Shown in pieces: positions 25,764-33,594 of a stretch of 64,000 bases of DNA. Where the stretch lies: NCBI GenBank assembly GCA_008086245.1, contig VSIX01000065.1:1-64000 (forward strand). Reading direction: 5' to 3'. Below the pieces are notes generated by a model. The model saw nothing but the letters and a program-made list of their open reading frames with translations. It had not been told where the DNA came from and did not search any database. Each line of letters starts with the position of its first letter. The stretch's first letter is position 1. This DNA is from Candidatus Mcinerneyibacterium aminivorans. Lineage in GTDB: Bacteria > Macinerneyibacteriota > Macinerneyibacteria > Macinerneyibacteriales > Macinerneyibacteriaceae. The position numbers and the translations under genes are program-made.

Positions 25764-27101
25764 TTAATACTCTATATCGTATTTATTCATTTTATTATAA
25801 AGGGTTTTTCGGGAGATCCCGAGCTGTTCAGCTGTTTTTGTTTTATTCCAGTTATTTTCATTTAGTGTTTGAATTATAGTTTGTTTTTCATTTTGAGCCA
25901 GATTATTACCGGGAAATGATGGTTTGTTCTTTTTGGATTTTTGGGGAAGAGATGCAAGATTTAGAAAGGAATTTGGTAAATCTTTTAGAGATATTATTTT
26001 CCTGTCAGTGAGTATCGTAATTGATTCAATTAAATTTTGTAGTTCTCTGACATTTCCTGGCCATCTATATTCAAGAAAGGACTGAATTACCTGAGCAGAA
26101 AACCCCTTAATATTTTTATTGTACTTTTTATTGAAAAGGTCAAGATAATACTGGGATAAAGCTTTAATATCTTCTTTTCTATTACGAAGAGGGGGAATGT
26201 GAATATTTAAAACATTAAGCCGATAGAATAAGTCTTCTCTAAGATTATTTTCCTCAACTCGTTTTTTTAAATCTTTATTCGTTGCAGTTATAACTCTGAC
26301 ATCTATTTTAATAGGAGTATTACTTCCCAGTCTTTCCACCTGCTGTTCCTGTAATACCCTGAGTAGTTTTGCCTGCAGTTTTAATGGCATTTCTGCAATC
26401 TCATCCAGAAAAATAGTTCCCTTGTCAGCAAATTCAAATTTTCCAATTTTTCTCTGAGTTGCACCTGTAAAAGCTCCCCTTTCATATCCGAAAAGTTCGG
26501 ATTCAAGAAGATTATCTGGGAGGGCAGCACAGTTAATTTTAACAAATTTTTCATCTTTTCTTTTGCTAAATCTCTGTATTGTATTAGCTATGATTTCTTT
26601 TCCTGTACCTGTCTCTCCAGACACTAATACCGTAGCATTGGTGTTAGCAATTTTTTGGATTTTTTTATAAATATCCTCCATTTTAGAGGAATTTGTTATA
26701 AAATCAGGTGCCAGTTTGTTATACTGAAATTTCTTTAATTTATTTTCTTTTTTTACCCTATTATTTATTATCATTATAAATTCTTTGAAATCAATTGGTT
26801 TTTTGAAAAATTCAATTTCATAGTCATCTATATCGTTATAATATGATTTTGGCAGGGGAGATATTATAACAGGTATTATAGAACTGGAAATATCGTTAAT
26901 ATTTTGTAGGTAAGTATATAAATTTTCATTATTTTCTATATCAAGAATTGCAAGATTGCAGCTGTTTTTGGAGAGATAGTCAAGAAAATTATTAAAATTA
27001 TTAAAAATTACTGGAGAAAAGTTTTCCAGAACAAGGAGCTTTTTCATGCTTTTCAGCTGATTATTGCTTTCCTGAAAAAGAGGAAGTTCATTTTTCTTCA
27101 T
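25764..27101 (-). CDS. Sigma-54-dependent activator (NtrC type) with degenerate receiver
   Basis: A 445-residue activator. An N-terminal receiver-like domain (about 20-115) keeps a candidate phospho-acceptor Asp54 (NLAILDIE) and a switch lysine (FFKKPID) but lacks the usual acidic pair near its first strand. The central AAA+ domain has Walker A GETGTGKE, the sigma-54 contact GAFTGA and Walker B FLDEIAEM. A Fis-type helix-turn-helix closes the protein (NKTKTAEQLGISRKTLY). It should activate RpoN-dependent promoters. It overlaps the upstream kinase-like gene by 14 bases, and GAGGA lies 8 bases before the ATG. Confidence 0.93.
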   Translation of the reverse strand: MKKNELPLFQESNNQLKSMKKLLVLENFSPVIFNNFNNFLDYLSKNSCNLAILDIENNENLYTYLQNINDISSSIIPVIISPLPKSYYNDIDDYEIEFFKKPIDFKEFIMIINNRVKKENKLKKFQYNKLAPDFITNSSKMEDIYKKIQKIANTNATVLVSGETGTGKEIIANTIQRFSKRKDEKFVKINCAALPDNLLESELFGYERGAFTGATQRKIGKFEFADKGTIFLDEIAEMPLKLQAKLLRVLQEQQVERLGSNTPIKIDVRVITATNKDLKKRVEENNLREDLFYRLNVLNIHIPPLRNRKEDIKALSQYYLDLFNKKYNKNIKGFSAQVIQSFLEYRWPGNVRELQNLIESITILTDRKIISLKDLPNSFLNLASLPQKSKKNKPSFPGNNLAQNEKQTIIQTLNENNWNKTKTAEQLGISRKTLYNKMNKYDIEY

Positions 27102-28209
27102 ATTTTAAATCCTCAATATAGGGTAATGATTTTTGTGTTTCAGTTCTTAATGGAAGTTTTACAGTTATTATTTTATATTGATCTTTTTTATTTTCTATTT
27201 CAATATCTCCGAGATGTTTATATATTAAATTAGAAGCACTGGATAAATCTAAATCTGGATTGCTCGATTTTGTTGAATAATACGGATTTGATATATTATA
27301 TATACTCTCATAATCTATATTGGCCCCATTGTCTTTAAATTCAATATTTATGAAGTTATCCGTCTTATAAATATTTATATTTAAAAAGCCCCCCGATTTA
27401 ATTGTGTTTATGCTGATTTGGATAATTGTGGAAATGATTTTCTGAAGTGAATTCCTGTTTGCCATAATTACCTCTTGATCTATATTTATATCAAAATTAA
27501 CATCGATATTCTTTTCTTCTATTTCATATTTGGAAATTTGTATCATTTTTTCAATAAGATCTAAAACATTAATTTTTTCAAAAGTTATGTTTTCTCCGAT
27601 AAAAGAGTTATAGAAGTTGGTTAGTAAAGAATCTATATTCTTAACCTCTTCTTTGATTTCTTCCAGATCCTCTGCATCATATTTATTTTTTTCTACAAGT
27701 TCCAGAAACAAAGAGATCGAATTTAAAGAAGGAGATATCTCCTTATTTATAAATTTTATAATATCCTGTAGATTAAAATAATTATTAATAAGCTTCATTT
27801 GTGTTTTGTAAAGAAGTGTTTTATCTATAAGAAAAAAAATAATTTTCTTATTTTTCTGATCTGGTAGAATTATTATATTAATTTTTTTGTTTTTCAGAGA
27901 TATTGTTTTGCTGATAGTATAATCCAGATTCAGGTTTTCTTTTTGAAAGATATTTGCTTCTGTTATATGATAGATTTTTTGAATATTTTTTGGAGGATAC
28001 TTCAAAGATAATAGATGTATAGCCGAGTCATTTATAAAATCTATTATTCCCTTGAGATCAGAAATTATTATACCCTCAGTGATATTATTTAGAATATTTT
28101 TGTATTCGTTTGTTTTTTTATAAAGTTTGTTGAAGATTTCTCTAATTTTTTGTTCGGAGATATCGCTAAGTTTATCATTAATTATATTGTAGAAATAATC
28201 TTTACTCAT
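27088..28209 (-). CDS. Histidine-kinase-like sensor lacking the phospho-acceptor histidine
   Basis: A 373-residue soluble protein with a PAS-like part (about 38-135, ILNNITEGIIISDLKG), a dimerisation-helix region and a C-terminal GHKL-like domain. In the dimerisation helix the HEIxNPL motif reads NKEISPSL, so lysine (about residue 156) replaces histidine. The ATP-binding boxes are also eroded: DNGANI instead of DxGxGI, and no GTGLGL. It is likely a pseudokinase that controls the co-encoded activator by contact. ATG 28209 is placed by a consensus promoter immediately upstream; an in-frame TTG at 28230 would lie inside that promoter. Confidence 0.8.
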   Translation of the reverse strand: MSKDYFYNIINDKLSDISEQKIREIFNKLYKKTNEYKNILNNITEGIIISDLKGIIDFINDSAIHLLSLKYPPKNIQKIYHITEANIFQKENLNLDYTISKTISLKNKKINIIILPDQKNKKIIFFLIDKTLLYKTQMKLINNYFNLQDIIKFINKEISPSLNSISLFLELVEKNKYDAEDLEEIKEEVKNIDSLLTNFYNSFIGENITFEKINVLDLIEKMIQISKYEIEEKNIDVNFDINIDQEVIMANRNSLQKIISTIIQISINTIKSGGFLNINIYKTDNFINIEFKDNGANIDYESIYNISNPYYSTKSSNPDLDLSSASNLIYKHLGDIEIENKKDQYKIITVKLPLRTETQKSLPYIEDLKYEEK

Positions 28210-28215
28210 ATAAAT

Positions 28216-28243
28216 ATTATAGTTTATCAAATTTGAATGTCAA
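28216..28243 (-). promoter_or_regulatory. Consensus promoter implying a leaderless transcript
   Basis: On the minus strand TTGACA (28243-28238) and TATAAT (28221-28216) are both perfect and 16 bases apart. Initiation 6-8 bases past the -10 box would fall at or next to the A of ATG 28209, leaving no room for a ribosome site, and none is seen. Confidence 0.7.
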
Positions 28244-28407
28244 CATAGATGATTATAAGAATAATTTGTTGTATTTAATATGAAATATATACAAATATGT
28301 TAATTTAATAGTAATTTAAGAATAAAGAATTTAGTAAACAAAAACTAAAAAAAAGTATTTTTTGAAGAAGAAACTTCATAACTTTGGTTTATTAAAACAA
28401 ATAATAC

Positions 28408-28436
28408 TTGATAATTTTATTACTTTATTTTATTAT
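28408..28436 (+). promoter_or_regulatory. Promoter of the NusG-paralogue group
   Basis: TTGATA (28408-28413) and TATTAT (28431-28436) are spaced by 17 bases. Initiation near 28443 would leave only about nine leader bases, containing GGTG, before ATG 28452. Confidence 0.5.
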
Positions 28437-28451
28437 AGATTTGGTGTTTTT

Positions 28452-28988
28452 ATGGGGAAAATTAACAAATTATACAATTACAGCTGGTTTGTGCTTTTTG
28501 TGTTAGCAGGTAGAGAGGAATATATAAAGAGCTTTATTGAAAAGAATTTTGGCGAATTAGTAGTTTTTTTGCCAAAAAGAAAAATTTATGAAAGAAAAAA
28601 GGGAAAGATGGAACTTAAGCTTAAAAAATTATTTCCGGGATATTTATTTGTATCGGGAAGCATTAACTCAGACATAATCAAAGAATTAAAGAAAGTTAAA
28701 AATGTAAGAAAATTTTTGGTTAATTGTGAAAATAAGCTGGAGCCAGTTCAAAAAGAGGAGATGAGCCTTATATTTAATCTAACCCGCGATGGGGATACAA
28801 TTAATCCCTCAAAGGCTTATTTTGATCAGAATGATAAAATTAAAATAGTAGAAGGACCTTTAAAGGATAAGGAATATAATATAATAAGTGTGGACAGAAG
28901 ACGGAGAAGAATAAAAATTGAATTAACAATTCTTGGTGAAAAAAGGGAAGTATCGCTTTCTTATGATTTAGTAAAAAAAGTAGAATAA
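28452..28988 (+). CDS. NusG paralogue (LoaP/RfaH-like transcription elongation factor)
   Basis: A 178-residue protein. The NusG N-terminal domain is readable as YSWFVLFVLAGREEYI, FLPKRKIYERKKGK and LFPGYLFV. A KOW domain follows at the C-terminus, with EGPLKDKEYNIISVDRRRR. The lack of the usual housekeeping context (secE, rplK) and the charged RKIYERKKGK stretch point to a specialised paralogue of LoaP type, an antiterminator of long operons. ATG 28452 is chosen from the promoter position; an upstream TTG (28362) would add 30 residues of unlikely sequence. The target operon cannot be named. Confidence 0.82.
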   Translation: MGKINKLYNYSWFVLFVLAGREEYIKSFIEKNFGELVVFLPKRKIYERKKGKMELKLKKLFPGYLFVSGSINSDIIKELKKVKNVRKFLVNCENKLEPVQKEEMSLIFNLTRDGDTINPSKAYFDQNDKIKIVEGPLKDKEYNIISVDRRRRRIKIELTILGEKREVSLSYDLVKKVE

Positions 28989-29034
28989 TTGCAACAATTT
29001 ATATTTATATCGTATACAATAAGGAGAGAAGATA

Positions 29035-29556
29035 TTGGATATAGAAAAGATATATGATAGATATTTTGATGAAATATTTAATTATATCTTAAAAAGGGTT
29101 CTTAATGTGGCCCTTGCTGAAGATCTAGCTGGGGTGGTCTTTATGAAAGTAGTTGATAAGATAGATACCTATGACCCCGATAAAGCAAGTGTTAGAACCT
29201 GGATATATTCAATAACAAATAATGAACTTATTGATTATTACAGAAGAAAAAGAATTAAAAAACCATATGATGATTTGAAACCTTTTTTAAAAGATGAAGA
29301 TGTGCTGAAGGAAATACAAAAGAAGCAGGATAAATTACAAAAAAATAAACTTTATAAGGATATACTAGCTATCCTTGATAAAAAATTAAGTATGGAGGAG
29401 AGAGATATAATAATAATGCACTATATTGAAGGAATGAAATATAAAGAGATTTCTGAAATTAAAGATTTGAATGAGAACACCCTGAGATCAAAAGCTCATA
29501 GAGCACTAAAAAAAGTTAAAAATTTAATAGATTTAGAAAAAAGGGGGTTAAAATGA
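29035..29556 (+). CDS. ECF-type RNA polymerase sigma factor
   Basis: A 173-residue sigma-70-family factor. Region 2 is read as IYDRYFDEIFNYILKRV, LAEDLAGVVFMKVVDKI and VRTWIYSITNNELIDYYRRK. Region 4 is MEERDIIIMHYIEGMKYKEISEI followed by LNENTLRSKAHRALKKVK. The start is TTG preceded by AAGGAGAG. It overlaps the next gene by 4 bases (ATGA), a normal arrangement for a sigma factor and its anti-sigma partner. Confidence 0.93.
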   Translation: MDIEKIYDRYFDEIFNYILKRVLNVALAEDLAGVVFMKVVDKIDTYDPDKASVRTWIYSITNNELIDYYRRKRIKKPYDDLKPFLKDEDVLKEIQKKQDKLQKNKLYKDILAILDKKLSMEERDIIIMHYIEGMKYKEISEIKDLNENTLRSKAHRALKKVKNLIDLEKRGLK

Positions 29557-29978
29557 ATCAAAAAGATAATATTAAGGTCCCTGTATTCAAACAAAAATTA
29601 AAAGCTGCTGTTATGAAAAGAGAAAAACAAAAACTAGAGAAAAAGCTAGTATTTTACAAGAAATTTGCTGTGGCTGCTCTTATTTTATTTGTTTTTACTC
29701 TTACTTTTTCATTTTTATGGAAAACTAATGAAACAAAAGTAGCAAAGAAAAATAAAATAGAAGAATCAATCAGCAGGTACGCCTCAGAAATCAATTTTAA
29801 TACTGAAGCTGATAAAAAGCTTGAAAAAATAATGATTAATGAAACTATTAAATCGGGTAAACAAATCTATCCCGTAAAAGTTAAAAATATTATGGTGAAG
29901 AAAATTGAATTGAGCAACGGTAAAACTATTGAATTAGAATCAAAAATTGACATGACCAATTATGCTAATGTATATTAG
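29553..29978 (+). CDS. Single-pass membrane protein, probable anti-sigma factor
   Basis: A 141-residue protein with a basic cytoplasmic N-terminus (about 1-36), one membrane helix (about 37-55, FAVAALILFVFTLTFSFLW) and an extracytoplasmic C-terminal half of about 85 residues. No zinc-binding HxxxCxxC motif is present. The anti-sigma role is inferred only from topology and from the 4-base overlap with the ECF sigma gene. Confidence 0.6.
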   Translation: MNQKDNIKVPVFKQKLKAAVMKREKQKLEKKLVFYKKFAVAALILFVFTLTFSFLWKTNETKVAKKNKIEESISRYASEINFNTEADKKLEKIMINETIKSGKQIYPVKVKNIMVKKIELSNGKTIELESKIDMTNYANVY

Positions 29979-29990
29979 AGAGGATTTTTT

Positions 29991-30662
29991 ATGTATAAAA
30001 AGCTATTTTTAATACTGTTTGTTTTAATGATTATAACATCTGCTTTTCCCCAGGATGATTCTACAGTTCCCTTTGCAGGAATAAGATTAAAAGATACAGA
30101 TAGGGGACCACAAATTCTTGATATAGTGGAAAATAGTCCTGCTGATAAAATTAATTTAAAAAAAGGGGATATTATAACACATATTAATAATAGAAAGATA
30201 GAAAATACTTCTGAATTTTTATTAAAATTGTATAGTTTTGATCCCAAAGAAAGGATTGAAATAAATTACATCCGTGATAATAAAAAGTACAGCAAAAAAA
30301 TGATATTAACGGAGAGAACTGATGACTATGCCTATATATTTAAAAATTTACCATCATTAATTAAATATTATAAAATTAAATTGATGGGGAATTTGATGGA
30401 TGAAAAGGGTTTTGCTGCTGAAAATTTAAACAAACAACTTTTTGAATATTTTGGTGTTGAGAGTGGAGTTATTGTAACTTATGTTAAGGAGAATAGCATA
30501 GCAGAAAAAAGAGGATTCAGGGCGGGAGATATAATAACGAAGATGAATGATAAAAATATCAAGCATACAATCGATTTCAGAGAAGTTTATGATAATAATA
30601 AAAAAATAAAATTTTTTATAAAACGAAAAAAAAAGAATGTAGAAATTGAACTGGAGAAATAA
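29991..30662 (+). CDS. Exported protein with two PDZ domains, no protease domain
   Basis: A 223-residue protein with a signal peptide (about 1-20, ending TSAFPQ) and two PDZ-like domains. The first (about 27-105) has GPQILDIVENSPADKINLKKGDII; the second (about 150-222) has GVIVTYVKENSIAEKRGFRAGDII. There is no serine- or metalloprotease domain. Following the sigma/anti-sigma pair, it may sense or present misfolded envelope peptides, by analogy with PDZ modules in regulated proteolysis. That role is inference. Confidence 0.8.
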   Translation: MYKKLFLILFVLMIITSAFPQDDSTVPFAGIRLKDTDRGPQILDIVENSPADKINLKKGDIITHINNRKIENTSEFLLKLYSFDPKERIEINYIRDNKKYSKKMILTERTDDYAYIFKNLPSLIKYYKIKLMGNLMDEKGFAAENLNKQLFEYFGVESGVIVTYVKENSIAEKRGFRAGDIITKMNDKNIKHTIDFREVYDNNKKIKFFIKRKKKNVEIELEK

Positions 30663-30664
30663 AT

Positions 30665-31030
30665 ATGCAGGAGTTAATAATAACAAAAATATTTTCTTTT
30701 GGAGCGGCTCATAATTTAGATTCCTATCACGGTAAATGTGAAAATCTACATGGGCATAATTACAGGCTGGAAGTGAGTGTAAAGGGAGTGCCGGATAATG
30801 AAGGCATGGTTATTGATTATAAAGTTTTAAAAGAAATTATTAACAAAACTGTAATTGAAAAGTTAGACCATAAGTATTTAAATGAGGTTTTGGATTTTTC
30901 TCCAACTTCTGAAAATTTACTAATCTGGATGAAAGAAAAGCTTGAAAACAAACTAAATTCTGAAAATTATAAGCTCTATAAACTTGTTTTATGGGAAACA
31001 GAAAGCAATAAAGCTTCAATTTATGTTTGA
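30665..31030 (+). CDS. queD: 6-pyruvoyl-tetrahydropterin synthase / QueD family
   Basis: A 121-residue enzyme of the queuosine (6-carboxytetrahydropterin) or biopterin branch. The zinc ligands are visible: a His in FGAAHNL and the pair in LHGHNY. The catalytic-type Cys is in GKCENLHGH, and further conserved stretches are LDHKYLNE, PTSENLLIW and LWETESNKASI. Bacterial members of this size usually make 7-carboxy-7-deazaguanine precursors. It starts 3 bases after the PDZ gene. Its end converges on the diguanylate cyclase gene with no spacer. Confidence 0.88.
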   Translation: MQELIITKIFSFGAAHNLDSYHGKCENLHGHNYRLEVSVKGVPDNEGMVIDYKVLKEIINKTVIEKLDHKYLNEVLDFSPTSENLLIWMKEKLENKLNSENYKLYKLVLWETESNKASIYV

Positions 31031-31031
31031 A

Positions 31032-32240
31032 TCATCTGGTATTTTTCCCTTTTTTGTGGGTATACATTTTTCTATCGGCGGCATATATCATATCATCTAA
31101 ATCATTGTGTTTTTCTTCATCATATTGAACGCAGCCATAGCTTATTGAGATTTGATAATTTTTTGATATTATCTTGTTTTCTTTTTTTATCTTATCATTT
31201 ATTCTATTCATAATATTTTCTGCTTTTTCTTTTGTAATGTTTTCGAAATATATGAGAAATTCATCGCCCCCGATTCTACCTACATAATCTTTTTCTCTTA
31301 CATGTTCTTTTAATATTTTTCCAATTTTAAATAAAACTATATCTCCTTCTTTGTGTCCAAAATTATCATTGATGTATTTCAATTTATCAACATCAATAAA
31401 ACATATGGTAATCACTTTTATTCGTTTTCTGTTGTATTTGAAAATATTTTGAATTACTTCAAACAGTGCTCTTCTGTTTAGAAGGCTGGTTAATTCGTCT
31501 ATATTTGCCTTCTTTTTTAACTTTCTTTGCAGAATTTCCTTTTCTTTAATTTCCTTTTCGAGTTCTTCATTCAAATCGTTTAATTTTAAATTTAGTTCTT
31601 CCAGTTTGTCAACTTTACTCTGCAGTTTTTCTTTTTGTATTAGGTTTTTTTTCATTAAAAAATACTGCTTTAAAAAAAGTTTCCTTTTATAATTATAAAG
31701 AAGTAAAATTAATATAGTTATTATAAAGGGATTAACAAATAACAGTAGATTTTGCATATCGATATTGAGATAAAAAATTAACATTAGATACATATAACTC
31801 TGCGGAATTATCACAAGCCAGAAGTAATATTTTAAATAACCTGAAAATAAAAAAGATATTAATAAAATCAGTATTAATCCATCTACTGTGCCAAGCTTTA
31901 TGGACTTATCAATATTGTGTATTGAAAATATTGAAATTACAATATTTGAAACCATCATAATAAGGCTTAAAAGTATTAAATAGTGAAATATTTTTATAAA
32001 TTTAAATTTTTTTTTAAAATTTGAAAATGATATAACCAGGAAAGTGGACATGGTTATTATTGTTACAAGTCGAGAATAAATAAGAATAGGTATTTCCACT
32101 ATGAATAAATCCTGAAATGTGAAATACAGCAAAATTGGAATACCTATAAAGGATAATAATCTTCCTGTTGTCAGGCTAGTATAATTGATTACTTCATCAA
32201 TATTTTTATCACTGGTAATAAAATTGTTATATAATAACAT
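31032..32240 (-). CDS. Membrane-bound diguanylate cyclase (GGDEF)
   Basis: A 402-residue protein with about six N-terminal membrane helices (residues 1-190), a coiled-coil linker (about 195-240) and a C-terminal GGDEF domain. The active-site motif RIGGDEFLIYF is intact, and IDVDKLKYINDNFGHKEGD carries the metal and substrate residues, so cyclic di-GMP synthesis is expected. No RxxD inhibitory site is obvious before GGDEF. ATG 32240 or an in-frame TTG at 32252 may be the start; neither has an ideal ribosome site. Confidence 0.92.
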   Translation of the reverse strand: MLLYNNFITSDKNIDEVINYTSLTTGRLLSFIGIPILLYFTFQDLFIVEIPILIYSRLVTIITMSTFLVISFSNFKKKFKFIKIFHYLILLSLIMMVSNIVISIFSIHNIDKSIKLGTVDGLILILLISFLFSGYLKYYFWLVIIPQSYMYLMLIFYLNIDMQNLLLFVNPFIITILILLLYNYKRKLFLKQYFLMKKNLIQKEKLQSKVDKLEELNLKLNDLNEELEKEIKEKEILQRKLKKKANIDELTSLLNRRALFEVIQNIFKYNRKRIKVITICFIDVDKLKYINDNFGHKEGDIVLFKIGKILKEHVREKDYVGRIGGDEFLIYFENITKEKAENIMNRINDKIKKENKIISKNYQISISYGCVQYDEEKHNDLDDMIYAADRKMYTHKKGKNTR

Positions 32241-32258
32241 ATTTATTACCAATACCTT

Positions 32259-32930
32259 TTAAATTTCATTATCTAATATCTCCATCGCTTTTTCAAAATT
32301 ATTAATTAAGAAATCAGGATTAAATTTTTCGAGTTCTTCTTGTTTTCTACTGTTTTTTACAAAGATAATGGATTTTGAATTTAGATATTTTGCTACATCA
32401 ATATCTTTTTCCGTGTCTCCTATTACAAAAATATTATCAAATTTAAGATTGAAGTAATCTTGCGTTTTTTTTAATGCAGTTTCTGCAATTTTTCTTCTGG
32501 TTTCCCCGTCTTCTCCAAAACCTCCTATTTCAAAATATCTCCATAGTTCTATACTTTCAAGCTTGTATTTTGCACCAATTTTAAGATTTCCTGTTAATAG
32601 GGCAAGGTTTGCTTGTTTATTAATCAAAAATTTAATAAATTTTTTTACATTTATATTCGATTCCCAGATATTTTGTTTTGAAAATTTGGTTAAATTTTCT
32701 TCATAATGTTGTAAAAAAATTTTATATATTGATTTCGTATATTTAATCTTGTGTTTTTCAAGAAATTCTTCAAAAATTTTTTTATCAGATCTTGCAGTAG
32801 TTTGAATTCCCTGAAGAGGATTTTTTATTGTAAACAATTCATTTAAAGTATTTTTATAAGCTAAATCGTTATCGGGTTTATCTTTTATTAAAGTACCGTT
32901 TACATCAAAAAAAAACAAATATTCCTTCAT
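32259..32930 (-). CDS. HAD-superfamily hydrolase (phosphoglycolate-phosphatase-like)
   Basis: A 223-residue HAD protein with a helical cap. Motif I reads FFFDVNGTLIK, with Asn where phosphatases usually have the second Asp. Motif II lies in LALLTGN, the motif III lysine in the RRKIAETAL region, and motif IV is IFVIGDTEKDIDVA. The nucleophile Asp and the motif IV acids are kept, so it is probably active on a small phosphate ester. AGGTG precedes the ATG. Substrate unknown. Confidence 0.82.
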   Translation of the reverse strand: MKEYLFFFDVNGTLIKDKPDNDLAYKNTLNELFTIKNPLQGIQTTARSDKKIFEEFLEKHKIKYTKSIYKIFLQHYEENLTKFSKQNIWESNINVKKFIKFLINKQANLALLTGNLKIGAKYKLESIELWRYFEIGGFGEDGETRRKIAETALKKTQDYFNLKFDNIFVIGDTEKDIDVAKYLNSKSIIFVKNSRKQEELEKFNPDFLINNFEKAMEILDNEI

Positions 32931-33191
32931 AACCTAACACCTCATTGTATTTATAATATAAAATAAAAAATAAAAATCAAGTAATAATTTTTTATAGTAT
33001 ATTATATTACAAAAAAATATACTTCCAAGTGGGCTAAATGATTAAAATATTTAAACAGCAAATAATTTCAATATTAAATATTTTATAAGGAAAAATAATC
33101 AAGACTAAAATGTTGATGGTTTTAATTATTTAAAATATAGTCAATAAAATTCTAAATATAGATTTTATAATTGATATTAAAATTTTTTAGC
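32931..33191. other. AT-rich intergenic region between divergent units
   Basis: About 300 bases separate the HAD gene from the tRNA cluster. It holds the minus-strand promoter noted separately (32953-32980). Otherwise I see only AT-rich sequence with no reading frame or strong hairpin. Confidence 0.6.
32953..32980 (-). promoter_or_regulatory. Promoter of the HAD gene
   Basis: On the minus strand TTGATT (32980-32975) and TATTAT (32958-32953) are 16 bases apart. Initiation near 32946 would leave a leader of about 16 bases containing the AGGTG ribosome site. Confidence 0.5.
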
Positions 33192-33220
33192 TTGACATAA
33201 AAATATCTGTGTGATAATAT
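33192..33220 (+). promoter_or_regulatory. Promoter of the tRNA cluster
   Basis: TTGACA (33192-33197) is followed by GTGATAATAT (33211-33220). The -10 box may be GATAAT at 33213-33218 (15-base spacer) or TAATAT at 33215-33220 (17-base spacer). It lies just before the tRNA-Gly gene. Confidence 0.6.
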
Positions 33221-33235
33221 TTTTTCCGTTAACAA

Positions 33236-33308
33236 GCGGGTATAGCTCAGTTGGTAGAGCACAACGTTGCCAACGTTGCTGTCGCCAGTTCGAGTCTGGT
33301 TACCCGCT
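33236..33308 (+). tRNA. tRNA-Gly (GCC)
   Basis: The acceptor arm GCGGGTA pairs with TACCCGC, the D arm is GCTC/GAGC, and the anticodon stem CAACG/CGTTG encloses loop TTGCCAA with anticodon GCC. The T arm has loop TTCGAGT. The 3' CCA is not encoded. Confidence 0.95.
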
Positions 33309-33324
33309 TATATTTTTTTATAAA

Positions 33325-33397
33325 GGCAACGTAGCCAAGTGGTAAGGCGGTGGTCTGCAAAATCACTATTTCGCCGGTTCGAATCCGGCCGTTGCCT
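33325..33397 (+). tRNA. tRNA-Cys (GCA)
   Basis: The acceptor arm GGCAACG pairs with CGTTGCC. The anticodon stem GTGGT/ATCAC encloses loop CTGCAAA with anticodon GCA. The T arm is GCCGG/CCGGC with loop TTCGAAT. CCA is not encoded. It lies 16 bases after tRNA-Gly. Confidence 0.95.
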
Positions 33398-33403
33398 TGT
33401 TGT

Positions 33404-33490
33404 GCCTGGGTGGCGGAACTGGTAGACGCATCGGACTTAAAATCCGGTGGTCATCTTATGGCCGTGTCGGTTCGAGTCCGACCCCAGGTA
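33404..33490 (+). tRNA. tRNA-Leu (TAA)
   Basis: A class II tRNA of 87 bases. The acceptor arm GCCTGGG pairs with CCCAGGT (one G-T pair). The anticodon loop CTTAAAA gives TAA, followed by a long variable arm (GGTGGTCATCTTATGGCC region) and T loop TTCGAGT. CCA is not encoded. Confidence 0.95.
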
Positions 33491-33594
33491 TTCTTCCTAG
33501 ATTATTTTTTCTTTTTAAAAATTTTATTGAAACAAAATCCTATTCAATCGTATTAATATAATGGAATAATAAACTAGAGATTTAGGAGGTCTAA

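Noticed and set aside
32941-33190. tRNA-like or small RNA remnant near CAAGTGGGCTAAATG
   Set aside because: No acceptor or anticodon arms can be paired.
33350-33556. Open frame of 68 codons across the tRNA cluster
   Set aside because: It overlaps tRNA-Cys and tRNA-Leu, which have complete secondary structure; the frame is a by-product.
33525-33562. Promoter for pepF
   Set aside because: A TATAAT is present at 33557 but no -35 box at acceptable distance; TTGAAA is 24 bases away.
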